The notes under the pieces were generated by a model. That model was not told where the DNA came from. It did not search any database and was given only the letters and a program-made list of their open reading frames with translations. A stretch of 39,611 nucleotides of DNA, from NCBI RefSeq assembly GCF_001051235.1, contig NZ_CBTJ020000113.1, positions 1-39,611 on the forward strand, read 5' to 3'. Below, piece after piece: positions 8,502-14,802 of the stretch (its first letter is position 1; every line of letters begins with the position of its first letter). The position numbers and the translations under genes were made by a program. Source of the DNA: Candidatus Competibacter denitrificans Run_A_D11. Lineage in GTDB: Bacteria > Pseudomonadota > Gammaproteobacteria > Competibacterales > Competibacteraceae.

Positions 8502-9251
8502 TTAGTAGAACCACGCCTCTCCGGCCATGTCGGCCAGGAGGCGTTCTGTGCTCACCGGCTTTAACCCCAGAGTTTCCAGAATCTGATCCGACACCGGCAG
8601 TTCCTGGGGCCAATCCGTGATGACTTGCTGGTCTTCGTTGGCTACCCGGACCCCGGTGAAGCGGCGCGCCACCAGCAACAGAAAGGCGATCACCGGTTCG
8701 TAGCCGGGTAACAATTCCACTCGACCGTGGGTGGCTCCCGACACGACGGGGGGCCAGAACCCATGGAACATGCTCTCTCCCGCGCTGTGGTTCGTGACTC
8801 GCCAGCCGACCGTTTCCAGTTGCCGAGCCACGGTCTGACCGACGTTTTCCAGAGCGGCCTCATCCGCCCGATCTTGAATCCGCAACCGCCAGTACAGAGC
8901 AGGCCCGATAGCGGGTGGCGTCGGGGTCGAGGCCGAGTGGATCATCGGCTCAGGCCCTGCGGGCGCAGGGGTGACGGGGCGCAAATCTCGGTGGTTATCG
9001 GCCAACCAATATTCGCCCAGTTCCCGATACCCTTTCGCCCGCTTTTCCCGAATGCGCTGCGGGGCTTCCGCGAACACGCTGCCGTTGCGACACGCGGATG
9101 CAGGCGTGTCCCGTTGGCGCAGCGTGGAACCGGTACGGCCAAAATAGACCGTGAAGTTCTGTGCATCCGACATCACCGGCGTGGGATACGCCCAATCCTT
9201 GGACCGTCCGTCGGGAAATTGATACCGAAGCAGCCTTACTTTAATGGGCAT
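8502..9251 (-). CDS. WGR-domain protein of the AAA/VWA cluster
   Basis: About 249 aa from ATG 9251, overlapping the 3' end of the AAA+ gene by 11 bases. Residues about 5-75 resemble a WGR domain: an RYQFPDGRSKDWAY strand region, then VYFGRTGSTLR in place of the classic WGRIGT, and IREKRAKGY near the end. WGR domains bind nucleic acid ends in PARPs and occur in bacterial proteins of unknown function. The C-terminal half (after a Pro/Ala linker) has an RLRIQDRADEAALENVG stretch and an aliphatic helix (VIAFLLLVARRF). No catalytic residues were recognised. It ends EAWFY, like the DUF3150-type neighbour. Confidence 0.6.
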   Translation of the reverse strand: MPIKVRLLRYQFPDGRSKDWAYPTPVMSDAQNFTVYFGRTGSTLRQRDTPASACRNGSVFAEAPQRIREKRAKGYRELGEYWLADNHRDLRPVTPAPAGPEPMIHSASTPTPPAIGPALYWRLRIQDRADEAALENVGQTVARQLETVGWRVTNHSAGESMFHGFWPPVVSGATHGRVELLPGYEPVIAFLLLVARRFTGVRVANEDQQVITDWPQELPVSDQILETLGLKPVSTERLLADMAGEAWFY

Positions 9252-10263
9252 GGGCGGGTCCCCCGGCCGTCGAGGGTCCCGCCGCGTTCTGGGCGTCTTC
9301 CCCGGTGGAGGAGTTCGGTATCCCAAAAATGCGCCGGGTCATTCCCTCAATCGCTTCTGCGGTTTCGGGTTCTACCCGATTCGTCAACGCCCGTTGAAGC
9401 GTGCGCATCAACGGGTTCTTGTCGCCGGCGTACTGCACCGTCAGGTAAGCCCAACGGATCAGGGTGCGCGAGGACAAGGTGATGTCGAGCGGCGCGGTGG
9501 ATTCCCCTGCGCCCTGAAACAAGGCGCGGACTTCCGCCGCCACCTGGATCATGCCGCGCAAGAGTTCGTCCTTGATTTGCGGCACGCGCCGTTTGATCAG
9601 GGCAAACTCTTCTTCGCCGGTCAGGTAGTCCACCTTGACGACCCAAAACCGGTCCAGGAACGCCCCATTGAGACGTTGCACCCCGGCATACAGGCCGCTG
9701 CTATCGCCCAGGCCGACGGTATTGGCGGTGCAAATCAGCCCAAAACCGGGGGCGGGGAAAACCACTTCCCCCCCGTTCTCCGGGATGATCAGCGGCCCCC
9801 CATCCAGCAGGGTGTTCAATCCCGCCAGTTCACCGGGGTCGATCAGATCGGCCTCGTTGATCAACAGCCAGGCGCCGTGGCGCACCGCCGTGGTCAGGGG
9901 ACCGTCCTCGAACAGGACATCACCGCCTATGGCGGTCAGGTGCCCGACCCAATCGGCCACTTCCAGGCGCCGCTTGCCGTTGACCTCGACCAGATTGAGG
10001 TTCAGCCGGGCGGCGGTCTGCACGATGAGGCTGGACTTGCCCGACCCCATCGGGCCGGTCAACCACAGCCCGTCGTGGATTGGGCCGGACACAATCCCCC
10101 GATGCCATCCTAAAACGTCCGACAGCAGGTTCTGTCGGAACGTGTACTGCGGATCCATCCGAGGCGTCAGGGGACCCGGCATGGCCAAGCCGGAGACCCG
10201 AACCTGATCGGACGCGGCGATGCCAAAGGTTTTATTCACTTGAAATTCTTGAAATTCTTGCAT
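9241..10263 (-). CDS. MoxR/CobS-type AAA+ ATPase
   Basis: About 340 aa from ATG 10263 (AAGAGG upstream; an in-frame ATG 10 codons earlier is less likely). Walker A is GPMGSGKSS at about 70-78, Walker B LLINEAD at about 133-139, and a sensor-like LICTANTVG and arginine-finger segment FLDRFWVV follow. Of the AAA+ clades, the GGDVLFEDGPL stretch and NEAD Walker B are typical of MoxR/CobS/McrB-like motors that remodel proteins together with VWA partners. The CobT-like VWA gene is two genes downstream. It is the first large gene of the operon AAA - WGR - DUF3150 - VWA - annealing-like protein. Confidence 0.85.
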   Translation of the reverse strand: MQEFQEFQVNKTFGIAASDQVRVSGLAMPGPLTPRMDPQYTFRQNLLSDVLGWHRGIVSGPIHDGLWLTGPMGSGKSSLIVQTAARLNLNLVEVNGKRRLEVADWVGHLTAIGGDVLFEDGPLTTAVRHGAWLLINEADLIDPGELAGLNTLLDGGPLIIPENGGEVVFPAPGFGLICTANTVGLGDSSGLYAGVQRLNGAFLDRFWVVKVDYLTGEEEFALIKRRVPQIKDELLRGMIQVAAEVRALFQGAGESTAPLDITLSSRTLIRWAYLTVQYAGDKNPLMRTLQRALTNRVEPETAEAIEGMTRRIFGIPNSSTGEDAQNAAGPSTAGGPAHAH

Positions 10264-10401
10264 GGCGATACCTCTTGACGGAGGCGGTTCCACGCACGGC
10301 TCCCCCTGCGGGGAATCGGTAGGAACCGTCCCCGAGGGGGTTTGCGAAAATCCCCGTCCGTTAGGGCGGGGAGGAGATTAAGAACGAAACGCCGGAAACC
10401 G

Positions 10402-10764
10402 CTAGCCGCGCGACCGGCGCAGAACTCGGCGCACTAGACCCTGCACGTCCTCGGCATCCAGCCGGGGGTCGTACAAAGCCAGGCACGCCTGGAAGCTGAA
10501 GGGTTCGGGATGCCGGACCTGCGGCGCATTCAGCCACCGCAGAATCTCCTCCCGTTCCTGCGGCTCGCTGGAAGCCAGGCTGCGCAACGAGGATTGGAGG
10601 AACACGAGATGCAGTTCCTCCCAGTGCTCGACCAGGCAGCCCACATCGGCGCGCCAATCGTGGTATTCGCCCTTTACATCCAGTGATCGTAAGGAGCGAT
10701 GAGAGACTGGATGCGTTTTCACGCCCGGCGCGGGGGTTTCTTCAATCAAGAAGGTCGCTTGCAT
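10402..10764 (-). CDS. Small hypothetical protein upstream of the AAA+ gene
   Basis: 120 aa from ATG 10764; an alternative GTG start at 10791 would place nine extra codons over the leader hairpin. It begins MQATFLIEETPAPGV, is rich in Leu and Glu in the middle (VEHWEELHLVFLQSSLR) and ends with the basic LVRRVLRRSRG. I recognise no family. Its start codon is part of a 12-bp hairpin. It is probably expressed with the cluster but lies about 140 bases upstream of the AAA+ start. Confidence 0.55.
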   Translation of the reverse strand: MQATFLIEETPAPGVKTHPVSHRSLRSLDVKGEYHDWRADVGCLVEHWEELHLVFLQSSLRSLASSEPQEREEILRWLNAPQVRHPEPFSFQACLALYDPRLDAEDVQGLVRRVLRRSRG

Positions 10765-10795
10765 GAGTGTCCCCATAAAAAAAGGGGACACTCAT
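10763..10795 (-). promoter_or_regulatory. 12-bp hairpin with T7 loop covering start codon and ribosome binding site
   Basis: ATGAGTGTCCCC and GGGGACACTCAT are exact complements around a nine-base loop containing seven T (coding strand). The 3' arm supplies GGGGA as Shine-Dalgarno and includes most of the ATG of the 10764 gene, so translation should be strongly inhibited unless the hairpin opens. A second hairpin, CCTTGGGGA / TCCCCAAGG, abuts it at 10797-10820. Confidence 0.6.
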
Positions 10796-10826
10796 CCCTT
10801 GGGGAGAAGGGTCCCCAAGGAAGGGC

Positions 10827-10853
10827 TTGACATCAAAAAACTCGTGGTATCCT
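10827..10853 (+). promoter_or_regulatory. Possible sigma-70 promoter for the 10882 gene
   Basis: TTGACA at 10827-10832 and TATCCT at 10848-10853 with a 15-base spacer (short), ending 28 bases before the start codon. It lies between divergent genes. A weak to moderate prediction. Confidence 0.35.
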
Positions 10854-10881
10854 CAGAATTATTTCCTGGAAGGAGGCGACC

Positions 10882-11247
10882 ATGAGTTCAGAAACGCGCC
10901 TGGCCCTTGACGGCTATTTGCTTCTCGATCCGCAGACCCAGCGCATTCGCTTCACCCGAACCGGCCAAGCGGCTCTGGCCTCACGCTTCGCGCGCGTCGG
11001 CGTCGATATTCGACGGCTTCGCACGCTGGAGGAGGTCGAGGATGCGATGAGCAGCGTCTCCATGCGCGAATACCGACGGCTACCGCCGGATCAAAAGGAC
11101 GATGACGACGCCAATAACGCCATTGATGATCTGCATTTCATCACCGATGGCGTTCGGGGAAGACGCCTGATGCCTCTTGAGGAACGGCGTCAACGGATGG
11201 CCGAGGGCATGGATAAACTATTGGCCCTCATCGGGGTGACGGTGTAG
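10882..11247 (+). CDS. Hypothetical protein, paralogue of the 12785 gene
   Basis: 121 aa from ATG 10882 with an excellent AAGGAGG site. No known family. The central segment DGYLLLDPQ...RFARVGVDIRRLRTLEEVEDAM lines up with SGWLIW...RFARFGNRIETLQTFEDYRTAM of the plus-strand gene at 12.8 kb, so the two are diverged paralogues with the same core and unrelated ends. Highly charged (a DDDDANN run), soluble. Its 3' end overlaps the convergent 11424 gene by 30 bases. Confidence 0.7.
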   Translation: MSSETRLALDGYLLLDPQTQRIRFTRTGQAALASRFARVGVDIRRLRTLEEVEDAMSSVSMREYRRLPPDQKDDDDANNAIDDLHFITDGVRGRRLMPLEERRQRMAEGMDKLLALIGVTV

Positions 11248-11424
11248 CCCGCGCAACCGCTCGCGGACGGCCCGCTCCTCGCGAGCCAGTTTCAGCGCTT
11301 CACGAGCCGCCTGGCGGAGGTCTTCGTCCACGCTGTCGATCAGGCGTTCGCAGTGGAGGATGAACCGTCGCAATGCTTCAACCGAACTGCTTTCCAGATA
11401 GTTTTTAACCGGCTTAAGCTCCAT
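11218..11424 (-). CDS. Small helical hypothetical protein
   Basis: 68 aa from ATG 11424 with TAGGAGAATACC upstream. Almost entirely charged helix (LRQAAREALKLAREERAVRERLRG). No family recognised. The ribosome binding site, codon use and short intergenic spacing support a real gene. The Shine-Dalgarno is in a 5-bp hairpin. Confidence 0.55.
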   Translation of the reverse strand: MELKPVKNYLESSSVEALRRFILHCERLIDSVDEDLRQAAREALKLAREERAVRERLRGLHRHPDEGQ

Positions 11425-11429
11425 GGTAT

Positions 11430-11444
11430 TCTCCTAAAAGGAGA
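11430..11444 (-). promoter_or_regulatory. Hairpin sequestering the ribosome binding site of the 11424 gene
   Basis: Coding strand TCTCC - TTTTA - GGAGA, ending five bases before the ATG. The 3' arm is the Shine-Dalgarno sequence. Confidence 0.5.
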
Positions 11445-11489
11445 TCGACCCGGCCCCCAACCCGGGGACTGGGTAGACCCCCGATTGAG

Positions 11490-11858
11490 TTAGAACTTCA
11501 CTTGATCAAGGCTGTTAGCGTCAGTCTTGATCCCTGCCTTCTTCGCCACCGAGCGAGAAAAGACAAACCCGCTCGGTGGCCCTATCCGCACCGCTTGCCA
11601 GGGGCCGATGGTGCCCAACGGCACCCACGTCTCTCCCGGTTGCAGAATGCGGATTATCCGGTAGCCGTGACCCGGCCCCTCTCTCAGTGGCACGGGCCGG
11701 AAGACCCTCACGTCTTCCACCACCCGGACATTCGACCGAGCGGCTGTCGGCCTGAACGATCCCTGGATGTGCGCGGAAATCTGCTCATCCAGGGATCGAA
11801 TCGTGCTGCAACCGCTCAGGGCGACCACAGCAATCACCACTAACTTCTTCATCATCAT
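11490..11858 (-). CDS. Small lipoprotein with possible SH3-like domain
   Basis: 122 aa from the first of three consecutive ATG codons (11858), with ATGGAGG eight bases upstream. The N terminus is a lipoprotein signal: MMMKKLVVIAVVALSGCS, with lipobox LSGC and the cysteine at residue 17. The mature part contains VFRPVPLREGPGHGYRIIR and PLGTIGPWQAVRIG, resembling an SH3b-type domain (Val-Pro-Leu-Arg-Glu-Gly-Pro...). Probably anchored in the outer membrane or the periplasmic face. Its leader closely resembles those of the genes at 10764 and 12664. Confidence 0.7.
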   Translation of the reverse strand: MMMKKLVVIAVVALSGCSTIRSLDEQISAHIQGSFRPTAARSNVRVVEDVRVFRPVPLREGPGHGYRIIRILQPGETWVPLGTIGPWQAVRIGPPSGFVFSRSVAKKAGIKTDANSLDQVKF

Positions 11859-12111
11859 CAAGTGCGCCTCCATAAAAAATGAGGACACCCCCCGCCCCCG
11901 CCGGGGAGGAGAGGTCCCCGATTGGGATGAACAACGACAACATCGCCGGTTGCGACTCGGCGACCGGATGCACGGCGACCGGCGCGGGCGGGTCTTCTAG
12001 GAAGATCAGCCCGGCTGGATCGCCGTCGTGGCACAGGCCGTTAAAGGCGCAGAACCCGCAGGGCGAGAGGTGCGTCATCCGGCTGTGCTGGGGAAGGGGC
12101 CGCAGGATCAA
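11785..12111 (-). CDS. Possible small Cys-rich hypothetical protein
   Basis: An open frame from TTG 12111 (or ATG 12078) with strongly GC-biased third codon positions, which supports real coding over most of its length. It includes SPCGFCAFNGLCHDGD, a CxxCx5C cluster that could bind metal. The frame continues through the leader and start of the lipoprotein gene before stopping at 11785, so the true C terminus may be different. No good ribosome binding site. No family recognised. Confidence 0.35.
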   Translation of the reverse strand: MILRPLPQHSRMTHLSPCGFCAFNGLCHDGDPAGLIFLEDPPAPVAVHPVAESQPAMLSLFIPIGDLSSPAGAGGVLIFYGGALDDDEEVSGDCCGRPERLQHDSIPG

Positions 12112-12250
12112 CTCGATAAAGCCGAGAAGCTTTACCCGTGGCAGCCCCTAAGGATCGGCAGGAGTGTCCTCCCCGCCGGTGATCGGGTCGAAAGCCGCCC
12201 GCCCCTGCGGATCGGTCGGCGAGAGTCTCAAGACGCGCCCCCGGCCCACA

Positions 12251-12664
12251 TCACGGCGTTGCCGTGCAACGGTGGCCGGCGAATCGTGACACCGGGGGAG
12301 GCCCCGCGACCGGCCACTGAGCGGTGGTGGGGGCATTCGAGACGGGTGGAGCCGTGTGTATCGGCGCGCTTTCCGCTTCCGCCGCCGCCCGACGTGGGGT
12401 CGCCAGACGCTCGTAATGCGCCACGGCTTCCCCAAACGTCATGTTCAACGGCGTCCAGCGCGCAATCCCTCTCCCTTGAAGCAACACGCCGACGACCACC
12501 GGCTCCCGCTCCAGAGGCGGCAGGGCCGGCTTGAACTCCCACACCTGGCAGACACCGGTGGGGAAAGGGATGGAACGGGATTGCTGGACGGTCATCCCCG
12601 ATCCCGCGTGATGGGCGATTTCCATCACCGCTTTAAAAGCCGGCGACAAGCCGCTTAAATCCAT
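12251..12664 (-). CDS. Hypothetical protein with apparent C-terminal frameshift
   Basis: 137 aa from ATG 12664 preceded by ATGGAGGCGCCC. It begins MDLSGLSPAFKAVMEIAHH, with a later GVCQVWEFKPALPPLE. No family recognised. The frame stops at 12251, but another frame stopping at 12148 continues with equally GC3-biased codons (LRLSPTDPQGRAAFDP...). A one-base shift near 12255-12270 would therefore extend the protein by about 35 residues. This is either a decayed gene or a sequencing indel. Confidence 0.5.
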   Translation of the reverse strand: MDLSGLSPAFKAVMEIAHHAGSGMTVQQSRSIPFPTGVCQVWEFKPALPPLEREPVVVGVLLQGRGIARWTPLNMTFGEAVAHYERLATPRRAAAEAESAPIHTAPPVSNAPTTAQWPVAGPPPVSRFAGHRCTATP

Positions 12665-12757
12665 GGGCGCCTCCATAAAAAAAGAGGACACGCCACGCCC
12701 TTAACCGGGGACGGTGTCCCCGGTGGGGTTGCAAAATGAACCACTCATGCGATGCGG

Positions 12758-12778
12758 GCTCCAGCACTGGACTGGAGC
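12758..12778 (+). promoter_or_regulatory. Hairpin sequestering the ribosome binding site of the 12785 gene
   Basis: GCTCCAG - seven-base loop - CTGGAGC, ending six bases before ATG 12785. The 3' arm carries GGAG. This is the same arrangement as on the minus-strand genes, here on the plus strand. Confidence 0.55.
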
Positions 12779-12784
12779 GCGCGC

Positions 12785-13138
12785 ATGAAAGACGGTAACG
12801 AAACCTCAATCCCCGACGATGATGAACCTGAACCGCTTGATCCTCTCGACGAGAGCGGATGGCTGATTTGGACGGACGAAGGGCGGCACGCCTATCGGCG
12901 GCGCTTCGCTCGCTTCGGCAATCGCATTGAGACTCTCCAGACGTTCGAGGACTACCGAACGGCCATGCGGCTCTCCGCCCGTGTCTTCATGGAGGACACG
13001 CTGGGACAATGGGCCGAACGCGCCGCCGGTAAGCCCTGGCACGAACTACGGGTGGCGGCCCTGACGGGCGACTCCGCGTCCGTCGAGCGGGCCCGACGAC
13101 GTTACGAAACCCGGCAGAAACTTTTCGTTATTTCGTAA
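12785..13138 (+). CDS. Hypothetical protein, paralogue of the 10882 gene
   Basis: 117 aa from ATG 12785, preferred over ATG 12752 because CTGGAG lies directly upstream. The acidic N terminus (IPDDDEPEPLDPLDESG) is followed by the shared core (WLIW...RRRFARFGNRIETLQTFEDY) and a helical basic tail (VERARRRYETRQKL). No known domain. The core RFAR-h-x-x-x-I-x-x-L-x-T-x-E-D/E is the only conserved block with its paralogue. Confidence 0.65.
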   Translation: MKDGNETSIPDDDEPEPLDPLDESGWLIWTDEGRHAYRRRFARFGNRIETLQTFEDYRTAMRLSARVFMEDTLGQWAERAAGKPWHELRVAALTGDSASVERARRRYETRQKLFVIS

Positions 13139-13197
13139 GCCGAGTCAGAATTTCCTCATCGACTTTGCGCATTAACCCGCGAACGTTTTGGCGAAAT

Positions 13198-13689
13198 TTA
13201 TGCCTCGCCACAGAATTCACATGCGGCTTGGCCGACACGGTCGCTTAGGAAAAAGCCCGCATCCCGGCGTAGCCGATCCAGCACCGGACCCACGCGCACA
13301 ATCAGACCACGCGAGTGGGCTTCGAGCAGAATACCGACTACGCCCACCGTTTTCAGCCCGAATCGTTGTGCGGTGTGTCGGCCTTCCTTTTCATCCATCA
13401 GAATCAAAGGCGGTTGATGCTCCATCGCCAAGGCGATGGTTTCAGCTTCACCCCGATCCAGATGTTCCAGCAAAGCCGTCACCAAGGGTCGATTCGCTAC
13501 CGTTTGCCGCGTGATCCAGTGGGCGCCGACCCCCTCATTGCGGCCCGGCCAGAATTTTCCACCGGCGTTCAGTTCTTCCCAGACCGCCTCGGCAATGAGC
13601 AATTCACCGAAAAGTGGTTGGAGTCGATCGAACTGGCCGATGGCGGCAAGATGGGTCAGTGGTGAGGTATGGCTGATCGCGACCGTCAA
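13198..13689 (-). CDS. DUF3368 PIN-fold toxin-like protein, first catalytic Asp replaced by His
   Basis: 163 aa, start TTG 13687-13689 overlapping the antitoxin stop. DUF3368 proteins are PIN-domain toxins that cleave RNA using Mg2+ held by conserved acids. Visible motifs are ISHTSPL at 5-11, LDRGEAETIALA in the middle and LILMDEKEGRHTAQRFGLK, VVGILLEA near the end. In the family the first motif is SDTSPL. Here residue 7 is His, one base change from Asp (GAT to CAT), which removes the first metal ligand. The protein is probably inactive unless the change is a sequencing error. It forms a type II pair with the UPF0175 gene. Confidence 0.85.
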   Translation of the reverse strand: MTVAISHTSPLTHLAAIGQFDRLQPLFGELLIAEAVWEELNAGGKFWPGRNEGVGAHWITRQTVANRPLVTALLEHLDRGEAETIALAMEHQPPLILMDEKEGRHTAQRFGLKTVGVVGILLEAHSRGLIVRVGPVLDRLRRDAGFFLSDRVGQAACEFCGEA

Positions 13690-13952
13690 GAAAGGCGACC
13701 CCGTTCGCGCAAGGGGGTGAGGTCATCCCGCAATTCAGCGATGTCGTAGTGCGGTTCGATACGCCGCGTGGCGAGCCATTGCCGGAATTCCCATAGGGTC
13801 AGGCCAGCGAATGGGTGAGCCTGACCGAGCGACCGCCGATCTTGGGCATAGAGGGCGAGCGCCAACTCACGCCGCAGATCAAGAACGGTCAAGTGTGCAG
13901 CGTCCAACACGGCCTGCGGAATTTCGAGGGTCGCTATGGCTTCTCCAGTCAT
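13686..13952 (-). CDS. UPF0175-family antitoxin
   Basis: 88 aa from ATG 13952 (AAAGGAG seven bases upstream). The sequence TLEIPQAVLDAAHLT...LRRELALALYAQDRRSLGQAHPFAGLTLWEFRQWLA is a typical UPF0175 HTH antitoxin. It binds and neutralises the adjacent DUF3368 PIN protein, normally with autorepression. The stop overlaps the toxin start by four bases (TTGA), so the two are translationally coupled. Confidence 0.85.
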   Translation of the reverse strand: MTGEAIATLEIPQAVLDAAHLTVLDLRRELALALYAQDRRSLGQAHPFAGLTLWEFRQWLATRRIEPHYDIAELRDDLTPLRERGRLS

Positions 13953-14022
13953 GGGTTTAACTCCTTTCAACTCAATGATTTTACTGATCTTCCCCCCGCT
14001 CTGGAAGATGGGGGTTCCTGGC

Positions 14023-14394
14023 TCAATTCAGGGCCGACGATGGACACGCCGCAGCGTCCGGGCGTTCTTGCTCGACCACGGCAGCTTGGCGGCTAAAAAG
14101 AGCGCGATAAAGAAGAGACGCGCCTCCTGCGTGCAGGGCGTGCGCGGGATGACGGGCGGCGCCTCCAAGGAGGACGCCCAGCATAACAAAGGATGTTTTG
14201 CGGCGTGGGGGTCTCCAAAATGCGGGGAACGCGCCCAGCCCTTCGCCGGGGATCAGAGATCCCCAGCGGGATAGAACGGTGATCGGCGGACGCCGAGGGT
14301 GGACCGCCTCGGCCTTCAGGCCAGGGAGACGGTTAAAAGACGCATCAAATCGGTCGATGTCGCCCCATACGACGTAATCGGCTAAAGCCGACAC
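14023..14394 (-). CDS. Doubtful or decayed hypothetical reading frame
   Basis: GTG 14394 opens a 123-codon frame whose first part (ADYVVWGDIDRFDASFNRL) looks like real protein. Coding appears to continue upstream in another frame (QKSIDALLQREGI), suggesting a frameshift near 14397. After about 14250 the coding character moves to other frames, including a 40-residue stretch (ARLFFIALFLAAKLPWSS) following another CCTCC/GGAGG hairpin at 14162-14173. GGGGATC / GATCCCC forms a 7-bp stem at 14259-14275. I read the region as gene remains. Confidence 0.25.
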   Translation of the reverse strand: MSALADYVVWGDIDRFDASFNRLPGLKAEAVHPRRPPITVLSRWGSLIPGEGLGAFPAFWRPPRRKTSFVMLGVLLGGAARHPAHALHAGGASLLYRALFSRQAAVVEQERPDAAACPSSALN

Positions 14395-14598
14395 GAAGAA
14401 TGGCTGATCCCCTCACGCTGCAAAAGAGCATCGATACTCTTTTGGCTCTCAGTGGAATCCTTCAGCCCGCACGGCGGATTTTACCGGGCTTCCCGCACGC
14501 CATCCCGGTTGCGCCCTCCTTGGTCAGTGGTTGAAATCGCAGAGCTTGGCGATGTCCTTGGGGCCTTTTTATACGCAGGGGCCTACTGCGATGTCCTG

Positions 14599-14718
14599 GG
14601 TTTATACAGGCAGGACACGCTGTTCCCAGTTTGCTGACGACGGTGCGGGAACACCCGGCCCAGGTTTATACAGGTAGGACACCCTGTTCCCGGTTTTTTG
14701 AAGAGGTGCGGGAGAACC
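14599..14718. repeat. Two iteron-like direct repeats of about 56 bp
   Basis: Unit 1 (14599-14655) and unit 2 (14663-14718) share GGTTTATACAGGYAGGACAC, CTGTTCCCRGTTT and GGTGCGGGA in the same order, 64 bases apart. A degenerate third copy of the first block (TTTTATACGCAGG) lies near 14569-14581. The surrounding 14400-14802 has no convincing gene. Long direct repeats upstream of a gene in a plasmid-like region suggest replication iterons or an operator. Confidence 0.55.
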
Positions 14719-14802
14719 TATTGAAGAAGCTAAACTATTACATCGGCGAACAGCGGGTGTCAATCCTCAGCAGCGCGGCGACGCCGGGACCGGAGAGTGG
14801 GT

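Noticed and set aside
14599..14718. CRISPR array
   Set aside because: Only two long imperfect units with unequal content, no uniform short repeats or spacers, and no cas genes.
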